Of a stretch of DNA of 64,000 nt, positions 1 through 64,000 are shown piece after piece. The DNA is from Pogonophryne albipinna (taxonomy: Eukaryota; Chordata; Actinopteri; Perciformes; Artedidraconidae), in assembly GCA_028583405.1 (NCBI GenBank), contig CM053252.1, forward strand, positions 38,165,240 to 38,229,239. Direction: 5' to 3'. Made by a program: the position numbers and the translations under genes. The notes under the pieces are model-generated. The model saw nothing but the letters and a program-made list of their open reading frames with translations, ran no database searches and had not been told where the DNA came from. The stretch's first letter is position 1; each line of letters begins with the position of its first letter.

Positions 1-250
1 TTTGAAGATTGTTTTTTGCACGGCGCTTGGCCGGTTACCGCTGGTATTAAAAACATTTTGGCGAATGGTTAGGTGGCGCGATAGTCTGTATAAACGAGCG
101 CGCTCCCGCTCGCGGGAGCCTGCTCGCGGGAGCGAAAAAGCAATATTTTTAGTGGCCCGAGCGGGCAAGTGGAAAGTACGTTATGCTGGCCCGGGGTGTC
201 TAAATAGTTCTTCCGGGCCAGCGGGCCATTTATAATGTCGAGCCCTGGCC
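1..250. repeat. GC-rich segment with short hairpins, probable transposon fragment
   Basis: Several short perfect inverted repeats cluster here, e.g. GCTCCCG/CGGGAGC at 102-119 and GGGCCAGCGGGCC near 217-229. The base composition is unlike the AT-rich sequence that follows. It looks like the end of a DNA transposon cut by the window edge, but neither family nor borders can be decided. Confidence 0.35.
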
Positions 251-1189
251 GCCATTGGCGCAATTACACAAATTTGCCACAAATGTGGGAAAAATCTTCC
301 TTAGGGCATGCTCTAACAGTGTGCCAAATTTCATGTTTTTATCATCAAAAGCACAATTCTTTCAGATATTTCACATATCTGCTGGACTAATTGGACATCT
401 CAAAGGCACCTCCTCCAGCAGACCTAACTGAAAAGTCATACATGTTCCCATGTACCAGGGAACTCTTCTAGCAGGACTTAATCAATCTTCTTTTGCATCT
501 GTAAACGGCACTTCTTAGATATTTAGATTTACATAAAAAGGCAGTATATTGCAATAATGTAGGCCTGAAGGACGTTGTTAATCCTTCAAACTAACAGGCT
601 GCAGCAGATTTTGCATCAAAACAGCCATTGTGGTTTGAAGTGCAATAAATTGTCTTGCTGTAATGTACGCCTCTTGTTGTGTTTCACTTGGCCCCTGAAG
701 GGCCTTAAACGAAGACTACCCTGTATAGTTCTCACAAGATGATGTCCATTTATAAAAAAAAATGAAGTCATCTGTTTAATGTTTGTGACACATAAAAGCC
801 ATACACGGACAGCAGAATCCCAACCTTGATCTTTAGTCCTGTCAAACATCGAACTTTTTTGAATTTCTTTCTTTTATCTCTGAGTTCTTCAAAGTGCCAA
901 GCTTCAAATCCTATAGCAAGCAGCAGATACATATTCAAATTAGCTTTTTTAACTTTTCTGGATGCTGTTTCCTACTGTTGGATTACTTAAAAAGATTACT
1001 TCATAATGCAGTTTCTGTAGAACTGTCTTCTTTTCATTCACCCTCTCTGTTTCCGTTGAAGTCCTTACAGAACCTTGATCTTGCATCCTGCAGCAGGATG
1101 TTCAATCAGTTTGTCTGAATTTAAGGACTTTTGCACCTACATATGTAAGCAAGGGACTGGTGTTTTACTATTTAATAACTCTTAATAAC
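251..1189. other. Intergenic or intronic sequence with no recognisable feature
   Basis: AT-rich unique-looking sequence. Open frames are short and show no conserved motif on either strand. Whether it is a TYW1 intron or the region before the gene cannot be settled, but the missing flavodoxin exons favour intron. Confidence 0.5.
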
Positions 1190-1192
1190 TTA

Positions 1193-1970
1193 GGGCGCGT
1201 TCACACCTGCCTTGTATAGTCCGGTTGAACCCTGGTGCGTTTAGCCGCTTGGTGCGGTTCATTTGGGTCGGTGTGAACACAATCAGAGACCTCTTAAGTG
1301 AACTAAACAACCGGACTCTGGTCCGCTAAAATAGGTGGTCTCGGAGCGCTTGCTTGCGAACTCTGGAGCGGTTCATTGCTGGTGTGAACGCAGTCCGCAC
1401 CAAAACATAGTAAGGGTAGTATTTACGTGTCACAAGAACGCGGATATCTTCAAAATCTTTAGCGAAAGAGTCTTTCAAGACATCCGCGTTTGTTTAGTTA
1501 AAGAGTGAAGCAGAATGAAGTGTTGAACAGTGTCGTGTAAAGTAAAAATTCTCCGTCAGCTACATAAAAGTAAGAACATCTGTCGTCTGTGAAACGCCCC
1601 TCCTTACTGCAGAACGATTATACCATTATACGTGTTATAAATGTTTTTTAACGGACGTTGTCTGATCATATAATCATATGCGCGGGCCGCTAGTGTCTGT
1701 TGATCTCCAGATTAACAGCAGCATGAGAATAACCTGCCGAAAGTGCCGATGCTCCATGGCGGAGGCTCTGGTAGAAATTGCCGGGATTTACGTTTTTACC
1801 CCCTTAATGTCTGACCAGCATTTCCGTGCACATGACTTGTGTTTAAAGTTTATAGTCCATTTGAGTTTTGCCCGTGTGAATGCAAACCGAACCTTCTGAA
1901 AAATGAAACAATGTAACAAACTGTCATCTGGTGCCACCAGAGAAGCGGACTATTAGGTGTGAATGCACCC
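1193..1970. mobile_element. Harbinger-like non-autonomous element (MITE)
   Basis: The ends GGGCGCGTTCACACC and GGTGTGAATGCACCC form a terminal inverted repeat with two mismatches in 15, and the element is flanked on each side by TTA (1190-1192, 1971-1973). A 3-bp TWA target duplication with GGG...CCC-type ends fits PIF/Harbinger. Inside there are further copies of the TTCACACC/GGTGTGAA motif, and no transposase is visible. Insertion is clean and therefore fairly young. Confidence 0.75.
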
Positions 1971-2249
1971 TTAGACTTGGCATGTCGATTGACACATTTG
2001 TAACGTTGCAAGTGTTCTCAACGCCTTTTAAAGTTTCAATGAAAATAATCCAGTAGCAAGTGGTAATCAAACTGTTCCAGTTAAACCACGCCTGCATTTG
2101 TACCTTTTTGTGTATTTGTAATGTTCTTTTATTTAGTGACTGGCTCGATTGTATGATTGGCCAAGTACCGCGGCAGTTGTTACAGCCCAAACTCGCTGTG
2201 GTGAAGTGAAGTAGTGCTTGGTCGCTGATGGGTAGAAAATGAAGTAGAA

Positions 2250-2345
2250 TAACAAAAGGAATCACATTACTGTAGTGAGAGTTGCCAAAGAAGTTTTTTT
2301 GTACTTTGTATGATGACAATAAAGATATATTCTATTCTATTAAAG
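2250..2345 (+). mobile_element. Retroposon 3' tail
   Basis: The stretch ending GATGACAATAAAGATATATT followed by a short TTCTA repeat resembles the 3' tail of a fish non-LTR retroposon. No coding part is attached, so the copy is severely 5'-truncated. The call is from resemblance only. Confidence 0.4.
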
Positions 2346-3099
2346 TGATACCAATACCAAAAGATTACAACTTTTTTCAAGCAGCATTTGCTGAACTATA
2401 GTGTTGCGGCGGGAATGTAACGCCATCTTCCAGTATTCCGGTTAGTTCAGTTAACAATTCTAGCCAGGTAAGCACTTTAATTTATGTTTGCACTATATTG
2501 CTTCATGCTCCGTTAGCGTTGCTATCAGCTAGCTCATTTGTCGCAATTTCGAGAATTACATGGAGATTCTCTCCCTGATTGTATTTTCGTATTGCAACCT
2601 TTAAGGGTACTGGCATTGTAACTGGTATTGTGCCTTCATTGTAGAGACAGAGTTGAAACAGGGAGACAGATGTAGTGACTGGTCCGGAACCGGATTCCAA
2701 ACCCAGTCCTCCGGTTAAACCATACCCAATTCTATTAACATGTGATACCTGAATGCATTTCTTATGCTTGACAGAGTTAGGTAAAAGTTAATTACTATCA
2801 ATGCATGTCCGTCATATAATTTCATTACATCGACATCTTTGAATATTACTAATTTAAAGCCTACAAACCTAAATGCTACATCAAACTGCAAGCCTTAAAG
2901 CTCAAATTAGTTCATAGCTTTGATTTCAGTTTTTTGTTTTGTTGTTTATAAAAAAAAAAAAATGTAGAAATTGGTCACAGTCCTGAAGTCAGCGTTAACG
3001 GTTTCATTTCACACTGCTGTGCAATCGAAGCCAGCACATTTTTGCGTAGATAATAATGACACATCATTTTTATGATGTTTTTTTGTCACAATAACTGCC
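2346..3099. other. No recognisable feature
   Basis: Sequence of ordinary composition. A GCCAG|GTAAGC string near 2463-2473 looks like a splice donor but has no supporting coding potential. A 13-base A-run occurs near 2950. Confidence 0.45.
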
Positions 3100-3102
3100 T
3101 CA

Positions 3103-3461
<359 letters not shown>

Positions 3462-3564
3462 GCGGAGTGGAGGAAAGTACAGTAATCTGATGGTTTCACA
3501 ATTTCAAGAGCTGCTTTTCCATCTGTCAGTGCCTCTCCACAAGACCACAGAACAACTGTTTAAA

Positions 3565-3641
3565 ATTCAGTTTTTGGTTTGTGAAGCACCTTGTTACCTT
3601 TTTGTATGAAATTCTATATAAATAAAGTTTGATTGATTGAT
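3565..3641 (+). mobile_element. LINE/SINE-type 3' tail
   Basis: A segment with GTGAAGCACCTTGTTACC and CTATATAAATAAAGTTTGAT followed by a TGAT repeat matches the stem-loop plus tail typical of L2/CR1-like fish retroposons. Only the tail is present. Confidence 0.5.
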
Positions 3642-4033
3642 TTTATGACATCAGAATTGCATTAGTTACGATAGTTTCAAACTGAGGTTGCATCGGAAAA
3701 AACCATTCCCCACATTCCATGAGATTTATGGAAAATAAAAACAGATCTCAGTGTCAAATATGCAAAAAATAATTAGTTTTGGGTCACTTCTTGTGACGGC
3801 AGCTTTTTTTTTAATGTATGATTTTCTTGTTAAATGCATTTCAAAACTATGCATGGTTTTGTTGACTGTAACATTACTAGTATTTTCTGAATGAGCAGTC
3901 AATTGGTTTATCCTCCGCATAAAACGTATACCTTTATAGTCTATGATTCTATAGTTGTGACAGACGCCAGAGCTGCATTTTAACCATCTTGGTCATAAAC
4001 AATTAGTGACTCAGAGTTTTGTGTCTGCGGCAG
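3642..4033. other. tyw1: Intron before TYW1 exon a
   Basis: AT-rich intronic sequence that ends in the acceptor region TGTGTCTGCGGCAG. Nothing else was recognised. Confidence 0.5.
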
Positions 4034-58085
<54,052 letters not shown>

Positions 58086-58112
58086 GTAAGCCGGTTTTTC
58101 CTCAGGTACATT

Positions 58113-58964
58113 AGCCGCTTTCACACCGCAGGACTTGCCGTACTTTAGTGCCGGCACTAAAGTACCACGGCACTAAAGTACCACGGCACTAAAGTACCAC
58201 GGCACTGAATCCGCCAGGGGGCTAGTGCCAATCGCATTCACACCGCAGTACTTTCCCTGAGGCAAGATTACGCTGACGTCACTTCGTCTTCTTCTTCTCT
58301 GGGTTTACAAAAAAAAACGAGTGAAGAAGAACTACACGGGGGAGGGGGTATAAAGCCCACCCGCTGTATGAGGTGTTTGTTTACTGATCTTTCTATCGTT
58401 ACCACTCTTATTATTGTGGTCTTTAATTTTTTTATAGTCCTGCCTGAGTTTCTTTATTTTTACCCGGCATCCGTGTGCACTGTGCACGATTCCCAGCTCA
58501 AGTAGCTTTTGCGAACATCACTCAAAACATTTGGAGTTGGGAACTGCTTTCTGTAGAAGCTGCTGCATCCCGTCCTCAGAGTAAATTGCCAGAAGCGCCG
58601 ACACTTCCTCATCATTCCACCGCTCTGGTGTTGTAGTACGTGTGGTCATAACTGCTTTAAAGTACAAAAAAACTACTCGCTCAGGTGTGGATGTGGTTTT
58701 GTAGCGAGGAAAAAAATGGCTGCCTAACAAAAAAAATTCAGAGTCTAACGGGGCGTGGTTTGCAATTCGCCCAGCCAATAGAAATAGAATAGAAATTGGC
58801 ACTCTTTTATCACCAGGTTCGTACCACCTCTCTAGCAGGGACTGAAAATGGCCAAAAGAGTTCCCGGCACTGAGTAGTCCCGGTGGTGTGAACGCGACAT
58901 TATTGGTACTAACGGAACTAAAGAACCAAAGTACCAGGGAAAGTCCTGCGGTGTGAATGCGGCT
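58113..58964 (-). mobile_element. Harbinger-like TIR element with Myb-like gene fragment
   Basis: The ends AGCCGCTTTCACACCGCAGG and CCTGCGGTGTGAATGCGGCT are inverted repeats with one mismatch over 24 bases. They are clearly related to those of 11898-12546. However, the direct repeat GTACATT (58106-58112, 58965-58971) is 7 bp, not TWA. A short 18-bp tandem repeat (GCACTAAAGTACCACG) lies at about 58150-58205. A Myb/SANT-like frame is on the minus strand. Confidence 0.75.
58518..58700 (-). pseudogene. Myb/SANT-like protein fragment (Harbinger type)
   Basis: The minus-strand frame contains VMTTRTTTPERWNDEEVSAL and then LAIYSEDGMQQLLQKA. W..EEV.ALLAIYSE is the start of the trihelix Myb/SANT-like DNA-binding domain carried by Harbinger elements, whose product brings the transposase to the nucleus and to the element ends. 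The frame ends at 58518, right after the first helix region, so it is not functional. Confidence 0.65.
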
Positions 58965-58971
58965 GTACATT

Positions 58972-59743
58972 GAGACTCAAGAATAATGCACCCTATGTTC
59001 CCCCGAAGAATGCTGCATTTTGGAATAGGGAGAGCTAGTTAGCGTTAGCTGTTAGCAGCACAGTTCTGCTTTCCTAAATCACGGAGCTAACTTACATTTT
59101 CTGATTTAGATTTCATGAAGGTACATTATTCAAAATTAATTCAGTTAAAATTAGTATTGGATGAAGGCTAATGTTCAATTACGTGTTCAAATGTGATGTT
59201 GTTAAGGTTGTGGCAAAACATTTGAATACATTTTGGTTATTTAGAAGGAAGGGTTTTCGCAGCCATATAAGATACTATAGATGGAAATATGACCTGTTAA
59301 CTTCCTAAATACATGGAATTTATTATTTCGTTTTTTACCTGATCATGGAATTGCAATGGTATCGGTATCAAATGCTCGTTATTGCATTAACTTCTTTAAG
59401 CTCTCTGTTAGCTCCACAATCATAATTAATAATATATAAATAATGTCTAAAAATTCAGTTTTTATAATAATATCCGACTTAGCTTAGCTTTGATAAGGAA
59501 TTTGACATTTATTTTGTATACGATACTTACTCATTCCCCCAGAGTTGGATACATTTGCATAACAAATATAATCATGCACTTGTTGTCAGGTGGAAGTATC
59601 TTGGCAATTTGACAAGCTAGCAAAACGCAGGACTGAATATGTACAGGAAAAAAAGTTTGAGAGATCTAAAAGCTTTTTGTTTCCAATCTCATTTTTAAGC
59701 GCACTTTAGATGATAATTTGCAGCTTAACATTGCAACATTTTA
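58972..59743. other. tyw1: TYW1 intron
   Basis: AT-rich sequence without recognisable features. Confidence 0.45.
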
Positions 59744-60688
59744 CAGTGGCGGTTTTAGACCAATTTGACTGGGGGTCCAGGCTGGGGCCAGTTATTTTCT
59801 GAGGGGGGCACAATAAATGCAGGACAAAAAAGACAAAGACAGTATGAAGTAATTGCGCATACACCTAAGAAAACAATGCAATACAGTTATTGGTATTTGT
59901 TTCATTACACATTATTATATGCTTACCTTTGTGTGTTGTTTGGGTCTGTGGGACCCGTTTTCAGTGTTTACTAAAAGAAAATGTATGCAATTTAATTATT
60001 TGAACCTGCTTTATTTGGGGGTGGACCTAACCTTCTCTAGGGCCCGGGAAGATGTTTTTTTTAAATGTTGAAGTTAAATGCATCAATCTGGTGCACTTTG
60101 AGCACAAAATGAATTTATGGATACAGCTCTCAACACTCATATGAAAGAGAGCAGTATACTTTTCAAAACATCTTTAGAATATGATCACAACCAATAACAA
60201 ATAATTTAAACTAGTTTATTCTTATCTTATGTTACCTATAGTTAGTATTCTTTCTTTCTTTTAATGCATATTTTACTAATCACTCCCCTTTCAAACTGAT
60301 TTTTTTTTTACTGTCCTATAGTACACATTGGAATGATTTCTTTATTTTTTACAACACATTAAAGAGATAAAGGTGTGCTCTCTCTAGCTCTCTCTGTCTC
60401 GCTCGCTCACAGAGGCTGTGTGCTCCTCCGTGGCGATGACGGCTTGCGTTACATTTAAAAAGATTAAAAAAACATATTTGTAAAGTGGGGGCTATTGAGG
60501 GCTTGCGAGATACCGGTAGCTCGTGATCGATACCGGTAGCTCTAATGGGTCCGACTAGAATGACAAATATCGTTACTTCCGTCCCATTCCTTCAGCCGTC
60601 CGTTTTTTTTTTTTCATTTTTAGGGGGGCCACAGGGGGGTCCAAAGTCAGTGTTAGGGGGGCACTGCCCCCCCTAGAACCGCCCCTGA
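59744..60688. mobile_element. hAT element with CAGTGGCGGTT ends
   Basis: CAGTGGCGGTTTTAGACCA and CCCCCTAGAACCGCCCCTG are imperfect inverted repeats. The sub-terminal GGGGGTCC and GGGGCACTGCCCCCC boxes are typical of this fish hAT group. The shared module (GCATCAATCTGGTGCACTTT) lies in the middle. No good 8-bp duplication remains and no transposase was recognised. Confidence 0.65.
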
Positions 60689-61007
60689 ACAGCTAAACAT
60701 AAATATGTTCATGAATGAAGATAAGGCCACTTTTTTCTTTTAAACTTCAACATTACTATAAATAAGAACACTTTGATTATTCAGCCCATGAAACACTTGT
60801 CATTGTGATCTCCCAGATCAGAGCACACGAGGCATCACCAGTTTCCCATCTAAATGTTATTTGCCATTTAACAAAGAAGAAGGTGACTCGGCTCTAGAAA
60901 TAACATAGAGATATTTGTTCTCTGCATGCATTTGGACTAAATATTTAAAACAGCAGAATATCACAATTACATTTCTTGGTAAGCTGTAAATTAAAATATG
61001 TGGTGGT
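60689..61007. other. tyw1: TYW1 intron
   Basis: Ordinary AT-rich sequence. Confidence 0.45.
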
Positions 61008-61930
61008 TAGGGGTGTAACGGTTCACAGAAGTCACGGTTCGGTTCATACCTCGGTTTGGGGGTCACGGTTCGGTACGGGTTCGGTACAACAAGGAAAAGC
61101 AAAAAAAAGTCCCAAATGCATAATTTTTTTTTGCTGTTATTTATTTTTAACAGTCGTGCAAGTTTTGGTATGAAAATAAGGAACTCTAACATTTGGAATA
61201 ATTAACTGTATTACACAGTTAAAAACAAACCACAAACAGTAACACACACACTCAGATGGCCATATTATTTATAATGGCTGATGTCAAACAAAAAGGTTAA
61301 ATAAGCTGAACAACTAAAAAGAATGTCTTGAAAATATTAAAATAAATAATAAGAAAGTGTTTGAATCACAATCAATAAAAGGCAAAACAGAACTGTATAA
61401 CATCTCCTGATGTCAACATATAAAATAAATACAATGATAAATATAAAACAAAATAAAATCTGTACCTTTAGGAGCAATGTCTAACATGTGTAATTAACTT
61501 GTGAGTGTGTGAGGCCATTATGCCTAAATAAAGGTACTCAAGCTTTACTCTATTTTCAAGTTTTTCTTCAAAAAGATGAGTTTGTCTACGTTGTCAGTAG
61601 TGAGGGCAGATCTGTTGGCGGTAACTATGTCACCTGCCGTCGAGAAAACCCTCTCGCTGGGGACTGAGACTGACTCGGATGTGATTGAGCATGTTTGACG
61701 TGTTACCACCAGCATACCGCACCGCTGTCGAACAACGCCGACACATCGTCCTCGTCCGATCCACAACTCGCACCCCATCATTGTTGTAGTCCACAGGGAA
61801 CCCGAAATGTTCCCACACACCTGATTTAAAAGAAGCAGGTGGGTCTTCTAGCTCCTGTGTGTTGTGTGAACTCGCCACTTTAGCTACTGTATTGTCTTCG
61901 TTTTGTTGTGTTTTGTTCTTGTTCTTCATT
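61008..61930 (-). mobile_element. hAT deletion derivative (BED finger next to hATC end)
   Basis: The terminus TAGGGGTGTAACGGTTCAC is followed by CGGTTCGGTACGGGTTCGGT repeats, a familiar fish hAT end. The opposite terminus was not found. On the minus strand a BED-finger start and the hATC dimerisation end lie side by side with the catalytic core missing. Confidence 0.7.
61545..61929 (-). pseudogene. hAT transposase with core deleted
   Basis: The 5' frame reads SGVWEHFGFPVDYNNDGVRV then CRRCSTAVRYAGGNTSNMLN HIR, a BED finger with CxxC and the GNTSN signature. Within about 20 codons the neighbouring frame gives SVPSERVFSTAGDIVTANRS and ALTTDNVDKLIFLKKNL, the hATC dimerisation region normally at the C-terminus of a protein of some 600 residues. 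The junction is near 61690 and out of frame, so no fusion protein is made. Confidence 0.8.
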
Positions 61931-61969
61931 TGTTATTTACGGGCGGTTGGCTTTTAGGCGCAATACCGC

Positions 61970-62587
61970 CCCCTGGATTATATATAGTGTAATACTGCCC
62001 TGAGTGACAGACTTTTTTCCCACTCGTAAAAAAAGGCGTATAGAGAACCGCAGTGACGCGTTCTAAAACCCGGAAGTAAGTTAGCATTTTTAGCACTTCC
62101 GGTTCCTTCGTCAAAAAGCAATGCATTTTCTCCCTAGGGTTTTGGAAAATAGCTCGAAATAAGGTCTGTGGTTGACACAAATTTAAGAGATAAATCACGT
62201 TTTGTTCTACGACATTAAATACATCAGCAGTGACCCCACTGGTGATTTTTGAAGAGTTTACGTGTCTGAAAAAACGATGGTTGTTACCGAGTGGCTGAAT
62301 AGGACTACAGAAATTGTCGAGACCGTTGTACGTCATTACGCCAAACACGTAAACACTCCTGCTAAGTTTGTTTTCCACCGTGTTCTGCTTGAAAGCAAGT
62401 ACCTGCCTATCTTTAGTATCTGTATCTATATCTGACCATTAGAATCTGTATTTTTGAAATTGTCGTTTTTAACACCGTAGTTTTACAAATTATAGAACAA
62501 TTAATTACCAGTGTTTTCCAATTGTACTCGGCAGTTCGTTTCGTTAGCTAACGTTAGCTAAAGCTAGCGCTACTAGTTAGCTACGCA
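61970..62587 (+). promoter_or_regulatory. Presumed 5' region of the THAP-exon unit
   Basis: The sequence before the THAP start includes paired AACCCGGAAGTAAG/CACTTCCGG motifs (ETS-like cores) near 62070-62103 and GTTAGCTAACGTTAGCTAAA just before the start codon. No TATA box was seen. The paired CCGGAAGT sites could drive expression; this is inference. Confidence 0.3.
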
Positions 62588-62700
62588 ATGGTTTGTTGCT
62601 TTGCTCCGGGTTGCAGTCACAGGTCTTTGCATGAAACGTGCTCGTTCTATCGTTTCCCGGCCAATGTTTTCCAAAGGGGAGTCTGGATTCGTGCTATGAG
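62588..62700 (+). CDS. THAP-domain protein, first coding exon
   Basis: The ATG opens MVCCFAPGCSHRSLHETCSF, then YRFPANVFQRGVWIRAMR, ending at a good donor GTAAGC after two bases of a codon. THAP zinc fingers have the pattern C-x4-C near the start, the aromatic-Pro turn (FYRFP) and a Trp in (R)xxWxxA, all present. THAP fingers bind DNA in P-element transposases, Kolobok-type elements and host THAP genes. The rest of the finger (CxxH) should be in a later exon, which I could not find up to 64000. In this position, inside a TYW1 intron full of transposons, a mobile-element origin is more likely than a host gene. Confidence 0.7.
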
Positions 62701-63211
62701 GTAAGCTGACGTTACATTTTCGTCCATGTCACGGTGAAATGTAAATGATGGGTAGTGACTGTATCGCCGTTTTAGAGATGGCGCTGCTGAAAAGACCGCA
62801 ACATAAGTAAAGATAATGAATACATCCTATTAAAACCTGTGTGGCTTATATGATATGATATGATAAGTCTAATTAGTACAAGCAGCATAACGTTTCACCA
62901 TGTGACTAAAGATTGTAGTCAGGGAAATCAGTTTGACATATTGAACTAATAACAAATCACCTCTGTCTGGCAGAGAACTCTCTGCTCCATAGCTTCTCTT
63001 GGACGTAAAATCACATGTACATTTTACATTTATATTCAATTTAATATTCCATCCCTCACATACTTTTGTATATATAATAACTTATATTTAGTTTTTGTTG
63101 TTATGCTACTGCAACACAAACATTTCCCAAATTGGGATCAATACAGTAATATCTTATCTTAATTAATTAAGAAATATAACTATTATAGTGAAAATGTTAC
63201 AAAGTGCAAGG
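62701..63211. other. Intron, nothing recognised
   Basis: AT-rich sequence after the THAP donor, with no second THAP exon and no transposon ends that I recognise. Confidence 0.45.
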
Positions 63212-64000
63212 TAGTGTTAATTTCGTTGACTAAAACTATGACGAAATATGTTCGTCAACGACCTTTTTTTCCATGACGAAAACGAGACGATGACGAGACG
63301 GCACCGACGGCAGTAAACAATAACTGTAACGAAATCATCATGCAATATCGTTGACGAAAAGTGACGAGACGAAAATGTAGTTTACTAAATAAAAACTATG
63401 CCAAAATCTCTCTTTACTTTCGTTGACGAAAAATGAGGAGACGAAATATTATCAAAGATAACGTTACATTTCTGATAGTCAGTTTTTCTCCCAGCAGGTT
63501 CATTTCCGGTGCTGCGGCAGGGGAGCAGCTGTGTGTCTGTGCTGCGCGCGGCGGTAGATTGGAATTATACCGGGCAGCGGCAAAATATGAACTGTCAGGA
63601 AGACTCGGGTCTAACTCGTGGTCTAACTAACCTTATTGAACATAAAATAAAATAGCAACAACAGGGCTTGGGAGCAGTGGTCGCACTCGCGTTAACCGAA
63701 TACCCCTCGTCAGCGCGAGTGATTGATAAATTGTGCACTCAACGGATAATAATGGATTATGACGGAAATGTTACGATCCTGTCCGTCAAAATGACTGACA
63801 ACGAAAAAGTCTAAAGCTACCACTGCTTGGGAGAAAGAAACGATGTGATATTTGGGCCCATTTTCGCTACAATGAGACGGAGAAAAAAAGCGAATGCATT
63901 GTTTTATCAGAAGGGAAGCAATGTGGCCATAACACAGCTGGTAAAAACACCACAAACCTGACCAGATACTCTCTGCAAAGCTTCTTAATCATTCAACCTG
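63212..64000 (+). mobile_element. hAT element, cut by the window end
   Basis: It begins TAGTGTTAATTTCGTTGACT with repeated GACGAAAA/TTTCGTTGAC words, a familiar fish hAT terminus. A BED-finger remnant follows near 63805-63985 on the + strand: TAWEKET, then ECIVLSEGKQCGHNTAGKNT TNLTRYSLQSF in broken frames. The right terminus would be beyond the window. Confidence 0.65.

Noticed and set aside
2400..2475. Possible first exon with donor CAG|GTAAGC
   Set aside because: No coding potential or promoter signal; the expected TYW1 flavodoxin exons do not follow.

Overview
The window looks like a ray-finned (teleost) fish genome. Almost all of it is intron packed with fish-type transposable elements: hAT, Harbinger-like, TTAA-site MITEs, L2/CR1-type LINEs and a DIRS retrotransposon, plus very long CA/GT microsatellites. 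The only host gene recognised is TYW1 on the + strand, which makes the tricyclic wybutosine base of tRNA-Phe. Six consecutive coding exons can be placed at 4034-4163, 14407-14459, 14553-14671, 33178-33287, 52104-52281 and 57950-58085. They splice in compatible phases to 242 codons covering the linker and the first part of the radical-SAM domain, including the CxxxCxxC iron-sulfur motif and the GEP motif. The flavodoxin-domain exons should lie before the window and the remaining C-terminal exons after it.

Layout. 1-4033: a GC-rich palindromic segment, a 778-bp Harbinger-like MITE with TTA duplications, a 213-bp GT array joined to a CGTG array, and two retroposon tails. 4164-14406 (intron): nested hAT elements with clean 8-bp duplications (4372-6248 holding 4506-5445), a hAT carrying a transposase scrap (7302-8232), a GT array ending in 18 G, and a Harbinger-like element with Myb-like remains. 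14672-33177 (intron): a broken DIRS element (about 16300-25965) hit by five later insertions, then a 2.7-kb transposon with roughly 450-bp terminal inverted repeats, 6-bp duplications and a HECT ubiquitin-ligase-like fragment.

33288-52103 (intron): a minus-strand L2/CR1-type LINE whose ORF1 carries an SGNH-hydrolase domain, and a plus-strand LINE. Each is split by hAT elements with 8-bp duplications. The plus LINE is followed by an apparently exact 2,998-bp tandem duplication ending 50 bp before the next TYW1 exon. 52282-57949 (intron): a TTAA-flanked MITE and a 3-kb composite hAT holding a Harbinger-like element and a CGGBP1-like finger. 58086-64000 (intron): a second Myb-bearing Harbinger-like element, a hAT with a CAGTGGCGG terminus, a hAT deletion derivative joining a BED finger to the hATC end, a THAP-domain first exon, and the start of another BED-type hAT that runs off the end.

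The mobile genes are almost all frameshifted, deleted or interrupted. The intact parts are TYW1 and, on its visible part, the single THAP exon. No tRNA, rRNA or CRISPR array was seen.
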